Positions 55,649 through 63,944 of a stretch of 64,000 nucleotides of DNA are shown here, in pieces. The number at the start of each line of letters is the position of its first letter. Within the stretch, counting starts at the first letter, position 1. The notes under the pieces were generated by a model, which saw nothing but the letters and a program-made list of their open reading frames with translations, did not search any database and had not been told where the DNA came from. The stretch lies in NCBI RefSeq assembly GCF_030209745.1, contig NZ_JARVRJ010000010.1, positions 147,813 to 211,812 of the forward strand, written 5' to 3'. This stretch comes from Arthrobacter sp. fls2-241-R2A-200. Lineage in GTDB: Bacteria > Actinomycetota > Actinomycetes > Actinomycetales > Micrococcaceae. The position numbers and the translations under genes were made by a program.

Positions 55649-55959
55649 GTAAGGCCTTTCAGGAAATCCGGCGAAGTTGTGCGAGGTTGGTCCGGCCAAG
55701 CCCGAGCCACGCGGGGACAAAGTGGGGCAGGAAAGCAGAGGTTCTGTATGGCTCCGACGTGGATCGGAGTGCCTTCCCGTGGACACCTGACCCACCGGCG
55801 CCGGTGCGGGGGGCGGTGTCCTACTGACACGAGGTGAGAGGTACGTAAGGCAGGCCTAAGTGTAATAACAACATGCGGATGTTGCGTAATTGTTTCCCCT
55901 ACTGACAGACATGATTCGATGAGACGCCCATCGGAGCAACATGAGCGGGGACCAGCTAC
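55649..55959. other. Divergent intergenic region with an iron-box-like site
   Basis: 311 bases between the iron-binding lipoprotein gene and the hydrolase gene. The DtxR-like element at 55842-55860 is the clearest signal. The first of three ACATGAGC-type 14-base repeats lies at 55939-55952. A minus-strand frame extending the lipoprotein upstream lacks a signal-peptide-like start and is rejected. Confidence 0.5.
55842..55860. promoter_or_regulatory. DtxR/IdeR-like iron box upstream of the iron-binding lipoprotein
   Basis: TACGTAAGGCAGGCCTAAG matches the acnA-upstream element in 15 of 19 positions and the reversed DtxR/IdeR consensus in about 13 of 19. Its place ahead of an iron-uptake gene supports the reading. 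Confidence 0.6.
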
Positions 55960-55989
55960 ATGAGCAGGGACACCCACATGAGCAGGGAC
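55939..55989. repeat. Three copies of a 14-base repeat around the hydrolase start
   Basis: ACATGAGCRGGGAC occurs at 55939-55952, 55958-55971 and 55976-55989. Each copy carries an ATG; the second and third are in frame with the hydrolase, so the true start could be 55960 or 55978. Confidence 0.8.
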
Positions 55990-57279
55990 AATGGAAGCAT
56001 GGCATCGAATTTCGTGGCAACGGACGTCCCAGCAGAAAGCACAATGTCCCTGCGCACCAAGTGGGCCCTCGCGGGCATGGTCGCAGGCGGAACGCTTGCC
56101 GGCTTGGTGGGAGCTGGGTCTTCCGCGCTCGCCGTGTACTTTGCCAGACGGGTCATCACGCCCGGCGCCAGGCACGAAGACCAGGAAGTCCTCGCTGTCA
56201 TCAAGGGCGACGACGGACTGCAAGTAATCCTTGCCGCCACCCCAGACACAACCATCGACGGCGTTTTCAGCCTCTTTTTCGACGGCGGAAAGGGCCATGC
56301 CCGGATCGGCCGGATCCTGTCATATTCGCCAGCGGAACAAACTGTGCTTCGCGAAGTCCAGGAAGTCTATAGCGGTGACTTGTTCCAAGCCCGCCGGGCG
56401 GGATGGAGCGGGGCGACCTACCCGGATCCAGCGGCCCTTGGACTGACGGCTGAGGACGTGGAGATCGACGTCGACGGCGGCAAGGCGCCGGCCTGGCTCG
56501 TCCGGGCCGGGGAGGGGCCGGCGTCGACGTGGGCGATCATGGTCCACGGCCGGGGTGCTACGCGCCTGGAAGGACTCAGGGCCGTGCAGACAGCTCGGTC
56601 ACTGGGGATGGACACCTTGCTGATCTCCTATCGTAATGATGGGCTTGCGCCGTCGACGCTCGATGGCAGATATGGTTTGGGATCCACGGAATGGCGCGAC
56701 GTGGAAGCCGCGATCGAATATGCGTTGAGCTGCGGAGCTGCCGAGGTGGTTTTGTTTGGCTGGTCAATGGGTGGGGCCATCACACTCCAAACGGCAGACC
56801 TGTCCAAGTACCGCCACGTCATCCGTGCGCTGGTGCTGGACGCGCCGGTCATCAACTGGGTCAACGTCATGGCCCATCACGCCCAAGTCAACAGGATTCC
56901 GTACCGCGTAGGGCGCTACGGGCAACTTATGCTAAGCCATCCACTGGGCCGGAGGCTGACCGGACTGGCAGCGCCCGTGGACTTCAAAGCCATGGACTGG
57001 GAGGCCCGGGCCATCGAACTGCGGACGCCTACCTTGCTCATCCACAGCGTCGACGACGACTATGTGCCCTTTGGTCCTTCCGCCAGCCTCGCCGAAAAGA
57101 ATCCCGAAATGGTGACTTTCGAGCCGTTCGATGGCGCACGGCACACCAAGGAATGGAATGTTGATCCGGAAAAATGGGAGCGGATTGTGCGCTCATGGCT
57201 CCGCATTCAGTTGGCGCCACGCAACAACCCCGGTCAGTCTGATAGGCCCGGCCAGTCGGAGCCTGGTCAGCCAGTCTGA
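55960..57279 (+). CDS. Membrane-anchored alpha/beta hydrolase
   Basis: A 439-residue protein with an N-terminal hydrophobic helix (about residues 38-62, LAGMVAGGTLAGLVGAG) and an alpha/beta-hydrolase fold from about 150. The nucleophile serine is in GWSMGG, the acid is probably in SVDDDYVPF, and the histidine in GARHTKEW. It resembles prolyl-oligopeptidase-like or bem46-type hydrolases of unknown substrate. The start is uncertain because of the 14-base repeats with ATGs. The C-terminal tail NNPGQSDRPGQSEPGQPV derives from a short duplication. Confidence 0.85.
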   Translation: MSRDTHMSRDNGSMASNFVATDVPAESTMSLRTKWALAGMVAGGTLAGLVGAGSSALAVYFARRVITPGARHEDQEVLAVIKGDDGLQVILAATPDTTIDGVFSLFFDGGKGHARIGRILSYSPAEQTVLREVQEVYSGDLFQARRAGWSGATYPDPAALGLTAEDVEIDVDGGKAPAWLVRAGEGPASTWAIMVHGRGATRLEGLRAVQTARSLGMDTLLISYRNDGLAPSTLDGRYGLGSTEWRDVEAAIEYALSCGAAEVVLFGWSMGGAITLQTADLSKYRHVIRALVLDAPVINWVNVMAHHAQVNRIPYRVGRYGQLMLSHPLGRRLTGLAAPVDFKAMDWEARAIELRTPTLLIHSVDDDYVPFGPSASLAEKNPEMVTFEPFDGARHTKEWNVDPEKWERIVRSWLRIQLAPRNNPGQSDRPGQSEPGQPV

Positions 57280-57296
57280 TAGGCCCGGTCAGTCGG
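57235..57296. repeat. 37-base-offset duplication over the hydrolase stop
   Basis: A 25-base unit beginning CAGTCTGATAGG and ending CAGTCGG occurs at 57235-57259 and 57272-57296 with one difference. Because 37 is not a multiple of three, the two copies are read in different frames. The hydrolase stop TGA lies in the second copy. Confidence 0.8.
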
Positions 57297-57325
57297 CCTG
57301 AGATGGAGGTCGGTCGCGCCGGCGG

Positions 57326-57856
57326 TCAGGACGCGCTGGTGGAGCTCGGAGGGGGAACCGCCGCCGCGCCGGTGCCTATAGGCGCGGTTATGGCTTTGGT
57401 GAGCCGTACTAAATCGCGAGGAGCGAGTTCGATGTCCAGCCCGCGCCTGCCGCCCGAAACGAGCATGGTCTCAAATGACAGAGCGGATTCGTCCACGATA
57501 GTGGGCGAGGTTTGTCGTTGCCCCAAGGGAGAGATCCCGCCCAGGACGTATCCCGTCCGTCGCTCGGCGGTCTTGGCTTCAGCCATGGCAGCCTTCTTGG
57601 CTCCGAGTGCGGCGGCTGCGGACTTCAAATCAAGGTTTCCGGAGACGGGAACCACGGCGCAGGCCAACCTGCCCTCCGCCTCAATCATCAGCGTCTTAAA
57701 AACCCGCGCCGGGTCCATGCCCAAGGCATCTGCCGCTTCAAGGCCGTAACTCGTCGACGCCGGATCATGGACATAAGGGTGGAGAACGAAAGGTACGCCG
57801 GCCACAGCTAGAGCCGCTGTGGCCGGCGTACCTTGCGAAACCGTCTTCTTGGCCAT
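57326..57856 (-). CDS. ybaK: Cys-tRNA(Pro) deacylase (YbaK/EbsC type)
   Basis: A 176-residue editing-domain protein that removes cysteine mischarged on tRNA-Pro. The family pattern is visible: FVLHPYVHDP, GMDPARVFKTLM with the conserved lysine, ACAVVPVSGNLDLKSAA, and TGYVLGGISPLGQR. Length is typical apart from a Pro/Ser tail. It is followed on the same strand by no close gene; sufE lies 13 bases upstream, so sufE and ybaK are probably cotranscribed. Confidence 0.92.
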   Translation of the reverse strand: MAKKTVSQGTPATAALAVAGVPFVLHPYVHDPASTSYGLEAADALGMDPARVFKTLMIEAEGRLACAVVPVSGNLDLKSAAAALGAKKAAMAEAKTAERRTGYVLGGISPLGQRQTSPTIVDESALSFETMLVSGGRRGLDIELAPRDLVRLTKAITAPIGTGAAAVPPPSSTSAS

Positions 57857-57869
57857 GGAGTTCGAGACC

Positions 57870-58343
57870 TTAGTGTGCTGTTTTGCTTAGCCGCTGAGCC
57901 GCCGCAACCTTGCGCTTGATCCGGCCCAGCATTGCCGTCATTCCGCGCATCCGCAGGGGAGTGATGGCGCGGGTCAAGCCCAGCAACTCGGGCATGTCAT
58001 CCGGTACCGCCAGGATTTCGGCAGCAGTCAGTCCGTCCAGTCCTTCGTGGAGCACGCCTGCGAAACCGCGGGTGGTAGGGGCCTCCTGCGGCGCCTTGAA
58101 GAACAGCCGGTAGATGCGTTCCCCCTCGCCGTCGGAGTTCTTCTCCGACTCGATCGTGAGGAACAGCGGAGACTGGCACTCCACAACCTGCTCCAGCAGT
58201 TCAGGATGGTCCTTCAGGCGCTCCGGAAGCTCGGGAAGGCCCCGTGAGAACTCAAGAAGGAGTTGCAGGCGGTCAGGCTCCGTCAGTGCCTGGAAGTCAT
58301 CGACGATCTCCGCCAGCGCGGCGGGCAAAGTGTAGGTACTCAT
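57870..58343 (-). CDS. sufE: SufE-like sulfur acceptor protein
   Basis: A 157-residue SufE-family protein that takes persulfide sulfur from a cysteine desulfurase for iron-sulfur cluster assembly. The acceptor cysteine is in QVVECQSPLF. GFAGVLHEGLDGLTAAEIL and the late LGLTRAITPLRMRGM are family features. I chose ATG 58343; a GTG directly ahead (58346) is possible. The sulfurtransferase gene lies 100 bases upstream in the same direction, a common sulfur-metabolism pairing in actinobacteria. Confidence 0.93.
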   Translation of the reverse strand: MSTYTLPAALAEIVDDFQALTEPDRLQLLLEFSRGLPELPERLKDHPELLEQVVECQSPLFLTIESEKNSDGEGERIYRLFFKAPQEAPTTRGFAGVLHEGLDGLTAAEILAVPDDMPELLGLTRAITPLRMRGMTAMLGRIKRKVAAAQRLSKTAH

Positions 58344-58386
58344 CACTTCCAGCTTACGTTCCTGAACTGTTCGGGCGGTAGCAGCG

Positions 58387-58456
58387 ACTATTTCTGGACA
58401 ACTATTTCCGGACAGTCATTTTCGGACTGTTATTTTCGGACTGTTATTTTCGGACA
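58387..58456. repeat. Five tandem copies of a 14-base unit
   Basis: ACTATTTCTGGACA, ACTATTTCCGGACA, GTCATTTTCGGACT, GTTATTTTCGGACT and GTTATTTTCGGACA follow one another without gaps. The last copy runs into the 3' end of the sulfurtransferase and supplies its stop codon. This is AT-rich against its surroundings. Confidence 0.9.
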
Positions 58457-59370
58457 AGGTCCGCGGGAACCGAACCACGCTCCGCGCCCTTGGCAATGGG
58501 TACACGCACCGCATTGCCCCACTCGGTCCAGGATCCGTCATAGTTGCGAACGGTCTCGAAGCCCAGCAGGTACTTCAAGGCAAACCAGGTGTGGCTGGAA
58601 CGTTCCCCGATGCGGCAGTAGGCCACGACGTCGTCGCCGGTTTTAAGGCCGGCTTCCCCGAGGTAGAGGGCTTCGAGCTCGTCGCGGGTGCGGTAGGTGC
58701 CGTCTTCCGCTGCAGCCTTGGCCCAAGGCACCGAAGCGGCCGTGGGAATGTGTCCGCCACGAAGGGCGCCCTCTTCGGGGTATGCGGGCATGTGGGTCCG
58801 CTGCCCCGTGTATTCCTCAGGAGAACGCACGTCAATGAGGGGCTTGCCCAGATGTGCCAGGACATCGTCCTTGAAAGCGCGGATAGGCGCATCGTTGCGC
58901 TCCACCACGGGGTACTCGCCCACCTCGGGCTGGGAAGAGTCGGTAGTCAGTTCGCGTCCTTCTGCGATCCATTTGTCACGGCCCCCGTCCAGGAGGCGGA
59001 CGTCTTCGTGGCCGAAGAGCGTGAACACCCAGAGGGCGTAAGCAGCCCACCAGTTGGACTTGTCGCCGTAAATGACCACCGTGGTATCGCGGGAGATGCC
59101 CTTGGACGCGGCGAGTGCAGCGAACGCGGAGCCGTCCACATAATCGCGGGTCACTTCGTCGTTCAGGTCGGTGTGCCAGTCGATTTTGACGGCGCCCGGA
59201 ATGTGCCCGGTCTCGTACAGAAGGACATCCTCATCGGACTCCACGACAACCAGCTTGCCGTCAGCAAGCGCACCGCCCGCCAAGGCTGCCGCGAGCCATT
59301 CGGTGGACACAAGACGCTCGGGATTCGCGTAGGACGCAAACTTCTCGTTTTGTTCAACGGGGTAGGGCAC
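58444..59370 (-). CDS. sseA: Thiosulfate/3-mercaptopyruvate sulfurtransferase (two rhodanese domains)
   Basis: A 308-residue protein with two rhodanese domains. The first (about 15-145) is inactive, with aspartate in place of the cysteine region (VVIYGDKSN). The second carries the catalytic cysteine in [13 protein letters not shown], a loop close to the CRxGxR type of thiosulfate sulfurtransferases. GTG start after AAAGGCGA. The 3' end lies within the 14-base tandem repeat. The downstream sufE suggests a shared role in sulfane sulfur supply. Confidence 0.92.
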   Translation of the reverse strand: MPYPVEQNEKFASYANPERLVSTEWLAAALAGGALADGKLVVVESDEDVLLYETGHIPGAVKIDWHTDLNDEVTRDYVDGSAFAALAASKGISRDTTVVIYGDKSNWWAAYALWVFTLFGHEDVRLLDGGRDKWIAEGRELTTDSSQPEVGEYPVVERNDAPIRAFKDDVLAHLGKPLIDVRSPEEYTGQRTHMPAYPEEGALRGGHIPTAASVPWAKAAAEDGTYRTRDELEALYLGEAGLKTGDDVVAYCRIGERSSHTWFALKYLLGFETVRNYDGSWTEWGNAVRVPIAKGAERGSVPADLVRK

Positions 59371-59579
59371 AGCAATCGCCTTTCATTGACAACGGACGGA
59401 ACCAGGCAGAGGAAGATGGTGCTTGTACCGGCCCGGCGTTCTCCAACACTAACCACGGGCGGCGGTGAATGCTTCCCCTCGGTCATACGGTGAAACATGG
59501 CCTTGGTCACGTGGCCGTTATCAAGGCGGCCAATGCCGGTATTCTTGCTGGGGACCTAACAGCGAAGGAACTGACCACC

Positions 59580-60620
59580 GTGGTACAAATCGAACAACTG
59601 GCTGCCCGTACTCCGGCGGTCTCCGTGGAGGAACTCCTCAAGGGTTTCTACCCGTCTCCGCGATTCGGAGAGGTATCGTTCGACAGTTACCGCCCGGATC
59701 CCGCGCAGCCCAGCCAGGCGAATGCCGTAAAGCTCCTGTCGGCTTTCGCCGACGGCGTCGGGTCCGAGGACAATGGGGGGCTTTTCAAGAAGCTGTTTGC
59801 CAAGAAGGCTGCCGCAGCCAGGGCAGGCATTTACTTGGACGGCGGCTTCGGCGTCGGAAAGACCCACCTCCTGGCCTCGCTCTGGCACCGTTCCCCGGGA
59901 CCGAAAGCATTCGGGACATTCGTCGAATACACCAACCTTGTGGGGGCGCTGTCCTTCCGGAAGACGGTAGAGGCGCTGAGCAGCTACAAGCTGGTGTGCA
60001 TCGATGAATTCGAACTTGACGATCCCGGCGACACCGTCTTGATGTCCCGCCTCATGCGCGAACTGGCCGACGCCGGTGTGAAGCTCGCGGCCACATCCAA
60101 CACGCTGCCCGGCTCGCTGGGCGAAGGCCGCTTTGCCGCCGTCGACTTCCAGCGCGAAATCCAGGTCCTCGCCGACCAGTTCGACGTCGTGAGGATCGAC
60201 GGCGAGGACTTCCGCCACCGCGGCCTGCCAGCAGCTCCTGCCCCGCTTAAGACGGAGGAACTCAAGCACCGCATGAGGGCCGAGTTCGAGGGCAAGACCG
60301 TTGCCGTGGACGACTTCCGCACGCTGGTTGACCACCTGGCTGCCGTTCACCCGAGCCGCTATCGCCAGCTCATTTCAGGCGTTGAAGCAGTTGTGTGGCG
60401 CGACGTCGAAACCATCACCGACCAGTCTGTTGCCCTTCGCTTCGTGGTGCTGGCAGACCGGCTCTATGACAAAGATGTACCCATCCTGGCCAGCGGCGTG
60501 CCGTTCGATCAGCTCTTTACCGAAGAGATGATGACGGGCGGCTACATGAAGAAATACTTCCGGGCAGTTTCGCGGTTGACGGCCTTGGCACGCGAGGCCC
60601 AGGACCACGAGCCGGCCTGA
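59580..60620 (+). CDS. zapE: Cell division ATPase ZapE (AFG1 type)
   Basis: A 346-residue AAA-like ATPase that in E. coli binds FtsZ and modulates Z-ring constriction under low oxygen. Walker A GGFGVGKTH and Walker B LVCIDEFELDDPGD are clear, with SNTLP and FQREIQVL further on. I place the start at the GTG 59580 (VVQIEQLAARTPAVS) after AAGGAA, since relatives begin at this point; a longer frame opens at 59469. The gene is divergent from the sulfurtransferase and convergent with benE. Confidence 0.88.
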   Translation: MVQIEQLAARTPAVSVEELLKGFYPSPRFGEVSFDSYRPDPAQPSQANAVKLLSAFADGVGSEDNGGLFKKLFAKKAAAARAGIYLDGGFGVGKTHLLASLWHRSPGPKAFGTFVEYTNLVGALSFRKTVEALSSYKLVCIDEFELDDPGDTVLMSRLMRELADAGVKLAATSNTLPGSLGEGRFAAVDFQREIQVLADQFDVVRIDGEDFRHRGLPAAPAPLKTEELKHRMRAEFEGKTVAVDDFRTLVDHLAAVHPSRYRQLISGVEAVVWRDVETITDQSVALRFVVLADRLYDKDVPILASGVPFDQLFTEEMMTGGYMKKYFRAVSRLTALAREAQDHEPA

Positions 60621-60621
60621 G

Positions 60622-61839
60622 TCAGGCCTTCACCAACGGTTCCCGAACCTTGAGGAGCCACCGGACGAGGATGCCTCCGGCCAGGGCCCAGAAAGCCGCC
60701 CCGACGCCGGCAAAGCTGAGCCCGGACGCGGCGAGCAGGAAAGTGATGCAGGCCGGGATCCGCTCCTCGGCGACGGCGAGGGCTGAGGAAACGGACGACG
60801 CCAGGGTTCCCAGCAACGCCAGTCCAGCCACCGCTTCGAGGAGCCCTGCCGGCGCGGCTGCCACCAGTGTGACCAGGGCCGCCGATGCGCCTGCCAGGAG
60901 CAGGTAGGCGAGGCCTGAAACGAAAGCTGCAATCCAGCGCCGACCATGATCCTTGCCGGCCTCTTCGCCGGCTGCAAGGGCCGCGCTGAGCGCTGCCAGG
61001 TTGATGGCGTGGCCGCCAAAGGGTGCGCCGAGCAAGGTACCCGCCCCGGTGACGAGCATTGATGGCCGCCACGGTGTGGTGTAGCCGAACGACTTCAAGA
61101 CTGCGACGCCCGGGATATTCTGCGAGGCCATCGTCACTATGAACAGGGGTAGCCCCAGCCCGACCGCCGCCTCCAGGGTGAATGAGGGTGTGGTCCATTC
61201 GAGGCGGGGGAGCAGACCGTCGCCGGGGATGTGAACGCCGTTAGCGACGATGTGGACGCCGATGACTGCCAGGGCGACGAGCAACGACGCCGGCACCGAC
61301 CACCTCGGTGCGAATTTCATGAACAGGATCCAGCACAGCAGCACGGGTGCCACGTAGAGTGGCGCCGAGCCCAGCGACCTGAACGGTGCAAGGCACAGTG
61401 GCAGCAGGACCCCGGCCAACATGGCCTGCGCCAATGCGGTGGGAATTTTGGTCATGAGGCGGCCGAGGACCGGAAGCAGTCCGGTGAGGATGATCAGAAC
61501 CCCGACGACGAGGAACGCGCCGACGGCGGCCGGCCAGCGGCCGTCGACCATTCCAGCGGAGGCGAGCAGCGCTGCGCCCGGGGTGGACCATGCCAGCGTG
61601 ACGGGCATTTTGGAGCTCCACGACAACCAGAGGATACCTAGCCCAAACGTGAGAGTGAGGATCAGGAGGCCACTGGACGCCTGCCCTTGAGTGGCCCCCA
61701 CGGCCCGTAGGCCTGCCAGGACGACTGCGAAAGAGGAAGTGAAACCCACCAGTGCCGTGACGATCCCTGCCGTTATGGGCGGTCCAAGGGATTCCTTGCC
61801 GGCGAGGCTCTGCGTGGTGACGGAAGCGGTGGGAGGCAT
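60622..61839 (-). CDS. benE: BenE-family transporter (benzoate/H+ symporter-like)
   Basis: A 405-residue protein with about twelve membrane helices, matching BenE: PVTLAWSTPGAALLAS near the start, and FGGHAINLAALSAALAAGEEA. Characterised members import benzoate with protons. No benzoate catabolism genes are nearby, so the substrate is only a family inference. It is convergent with zapE, with the two stops touching. Confidence 0.85.
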   Translation of the reverse strand: MPPTASVTTQSLAGKESLGPPITAGIVTALVGFTSSFAVVLAGLRAVGATQGQASSGLLILTLTFGLGILWLSWSSKMPVTLAWSTPGAALLASAGMVDGRWPAAVGAFLVVGVLIILTGLLPVLGRLMTKIPTALAQAMLAGVLLPLCLAPFRSLGSAPLYVAPVLLCWILFMKFAPRWSVPASLLVALAVIGVHIVANGVHIPGDGLLPRLEWTTPSFTLEAAVGLGLPLFIVTMASQNIPGVAVLKSFGYTTPWRPSMLVTGAGTLLGAPFGGHAINLAALSAALAAGEEAGKDHGRRWIAAFVSGLAYLLLAGASAALVTLVAAAPAGLLEAVAGLALLGTLASSVSSALAVAEERIPACITFLLAASGLSFAGVGAAFWALAGGILVRWLLKVREPLVKA

Positions 61840-61889
61840 AGGTACAAATTACCGTGCCCGCGCGTCGGTCCATCGTCCTTAAACGCCAA

Positions 61890-61925
61890 GGGCACCGGTG
61901 GCGCCTCTCGGCGGGACCGGTGCCC
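61890..61925 (-). terminator. Hairpin after the Rv0909-like gene
   Basis: GGGCACCGGT at 61890-61899 and ACCGGTGCCC at 61916-61925 form a perfect 10-bp stem whose loop has further pairing. It lies 32 bases after the stop of the small gene at 61958. Confidence 0.65.
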
Positions 61926-61957
61926 CCTTGACGTATCTGGTACGGCGACTCAGGCAG

Positions 61958-62182
61958 CTATGGCTGCGATGGTCCATCCGCGACGGGAGCCTGTGGCTCG
62001 CCATCATTGCTGGCCACGAAGTCGGAAGCGGCATTCTGAACGGAATCGACCTGGCCGGCAAACTTGCCGCCGGTCTTCTGGTCGATAAAGTCCCCGGCCT
62101 TCTCGATGCCATTGTGAATGGCTTCTTCGTTGCCCTGAATGAGACCCTGAGCCTTGCCCTTCAGGTCGTCAATTAAACCCAC
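61958..62182 (-). CDS. Small Rv0909-type (antitoxin-like) protein
   Basis: A 74-residue protein beginning VGLIDDLKGKAQGLIQGNEEAI, followed by KAGDFIDQKTGGKFAGQVD, the pattern of the mycobacterial Rv0909/MT0933-like family, which is listed as an antitoxin family but is also found without toxins. I prefer the GTG at 62182, directly after the excellent site GAAAGGAGGT; a longer frame reaches 62281. No toxin gene is adjacent, so it may be a stress protein. Confidence 0.8.
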   Translation of the reverse strand: MGLIDDLKGKAQGLIQGNEEAIHNGIEKAGDFIDQKTGGKFAGQVDSVQNAASDFVASNDGEPQAPVADGPSQP

Positions 62183-62282
62183 GGGCACCTCCTTTCCTTC
62201 GCGGAGCCAGATCGCTCCTCCGCGTCCGACCCTAACACCAGTCAACCTACGTGCCAAGGTCCGGAGAGAGCCTGTGGACAAA

Positions 62283-63737
62283 CTATGCCGAGGGCGTACT
62301 GATGTCCGCGTGCCGGGGGCTTGCGGGGTTCATCAACGAATTCCGCCGGCCGTAGGTGAAGTAAATCACCAAGCCGACGATCAGCCACACCACGAACCGG
62401 ACCCAGGTCTGCCAGTGCAGTTGGGACATCAGGAACGCCGATGCCACGACCCCGAATGCCGGCACCACCGGCATCCACGGCAGACGGAAAGTACGGGGCG
62501 CGTCCGGGCGCTTGTAACGGAACACGATCACGGAAATGCACACCACCACGAATGCGGCAAGGATTCCGATGTTGGTCAGGTCTGCGACCTCTTTGATCGG
62601 AAACACGCCGGCGAGGATGGCAGATGCAATGCCTGCGATCCAGGTGACGCGCTGCGGAGTGCCGTGGCGATCGGTCTTAGAGAACCATCCGGGCAGGAGT
62701 CCATCGCGGCTCATGGAGAACCACACCCGGGTTACGCCCAGCAGGAACGTCAGCATCACTGTAAGGATGGAAAGAACCGCAAACACGGAGATGATCGTTG
62801 CAATGACGGGAAGTCCGACGCTGCTGAATGCTGACGCGAAACCCGCCGTCGGATTGATGTCCTTGTAGTTCTGCATGCCGGTGAGTACCAGCGTGGCGGC
62901 GACGTAGAGAAGCATGGCGATGATCAAGGACAGGATAATCGCTTTGGGCATGTGCTTCTTGCCGTCGGTGGCTTCTTCCGCCGCGGTGCTCATGGCGTCA
63001 TACCCGAACACGGCGAAGAAAACCGTCGCGGCACCCGAAAAGACTGGCCCGAAGCCGCTGGGCATAAACGGGTTGAAGTTCTGCGTGTTGATGTAGAAGA
63101 TCCCCAGCCCGATGATGAACAGGATCAGCACCACCTTGATGGCGACGGCAATCAGTTCAAATCGTCCAAAAGCCTTGGTGCCGCGGCTCAGGATCCAGGT
63201 GACCAGCAGGCAGACAAGGATCGCGGGAAGGTTGATGACGCCGCCTGTTCCGGCATCCGCGGTGGACGTCATCCAGGCCGGCATATGGATTCCGATGCCT
63301 GAAAGGAACGCGTCGAAGTAGCCGGAGATGCCGATGGCTACTACGGCCACGATCGCGATGTACTCCAGCAGGAGGTCCCATCCGATGAACCAGCCGATGA
63401 TCTCTCCCAAGGCCACATAGCCATAGGTGTACGCCGAACCTGCGCGCGGAATCATGCCCGCGAATTCCGCGTAAGAGAGTGCGGCAGCACCGGAGGCGAG
63501 GCCCGCGACGAGGAAGGAGATAAGTACTGCCGGGCCTACGCCCGGGTTGCTGGCGTCCCCGTGGGCTACCAGCCCAGCCAAGGAAAAGATGCCGACGCCG
63601 ATAATTCCGCCGACTCCGATGGCGGTCAGTTGCCATAGCCCGAGGCTCTTGAACAGCCCGCTGCTCTTGCTTTCTTCCTCAATCTCGTCAATGGGCTTAC
63701 GCCTCATGACTGATTGGGAAGCCGTGGTGTTACTCAT
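62283..63737 (-). CDS. Amino-acid permease (APC superfamily)
   Basis: A 484-residue transporter with twelve or more membrane helices. The first helix carries GVGGIIGVGIFSLAG, the substrate-binding loop of cationic amino-acid transporter-like APC permeases, and FAGMIPRAGSAYTYGY and ATVFFAVFGYDAMSTAAEE follow. It imports or exchanges amino acids, perhaps lysine/arginine. ATG 63737 follows GGAG. A CATAAT at 63784-63789 on the minus strand could be its -10. Confidence 0.9.
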   Translation of the reverse strand: MSNTTASQSVMRRKPIDEIEEESKSSGLFKSLGLWQLTAIGVGGIIGVGIFSLAGLVAHGDASNPGVGPAVLISFLVAGLASGAAALSYAEFAGMIPRAGSAYTYGYVALGEIIGWFIGWDLLLEYIAIVAVVAIGISGYFDAFLSGIGIHMPAWMTSTADAGTGGVINLPAILVCLLVTWILSRGTKAFGRFELIAVAIKVVLILFIIGLGIFYINTQNFNPFMPSGFGPVFSGAATVFFAVFGYDAMSTAAEEATDGKKHMPKAIILSLIIAMLLYVAATLVLTGMQNYKDINPTAGFASAFSSVGLPVIATIISVFAVLSILTVMLTFLLGVTRVWFSMSRDGLLPGWFSKTDRHGTPQRVTWIAGIASAILAGVFPIKEVADLTNIGILAAFVVVCISVIVFRYKRPDAPRTFRLPWMPVVPAFGVVASAFLMSQLHWQTWVRFVVWLIVGLVIYFTYGRRNSLMNPASPRHADISTPSA

Positions 63738-63900
63738 AGGTACTCCTGCCGGTCGGCGTGAAACGTGGATAAGCTCGAAGTACATTATGCGAGGCCAGTC
63801 ACATTAGATAAAGCGACTTCTTCCAAGGAGTATCAGTTACATCGTCTAATCAATGCAGCAGCCTGCCCGCATAGGCAGGTTAGCGCCCCCAGGAAACGCA

Positions 63901-63928
63901 AAAAGCAGCTCCGGGGAGCTGCTTTTTC
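63901..63928. terminator. Rho-independent terminator next to tRNA-Gly
   Basis: AAAAAGCAGCTCC and GGAGCTGCTTTTT are exact complements with a tiny loop and a T5 run on both strands, so it works in either direction. It lies 17 bases after the tRNA 3' end. Confidence 0.9.
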
Positions 63929-63944
63929 TCGATGAAGTTTTCTT

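Noticed and set aside
55649..55795. Longer start for the iron-binding lipoprotein
   Set aside because: The extension would bury the lipoprotein signal peptide, which begins at MSFRIK (55648).
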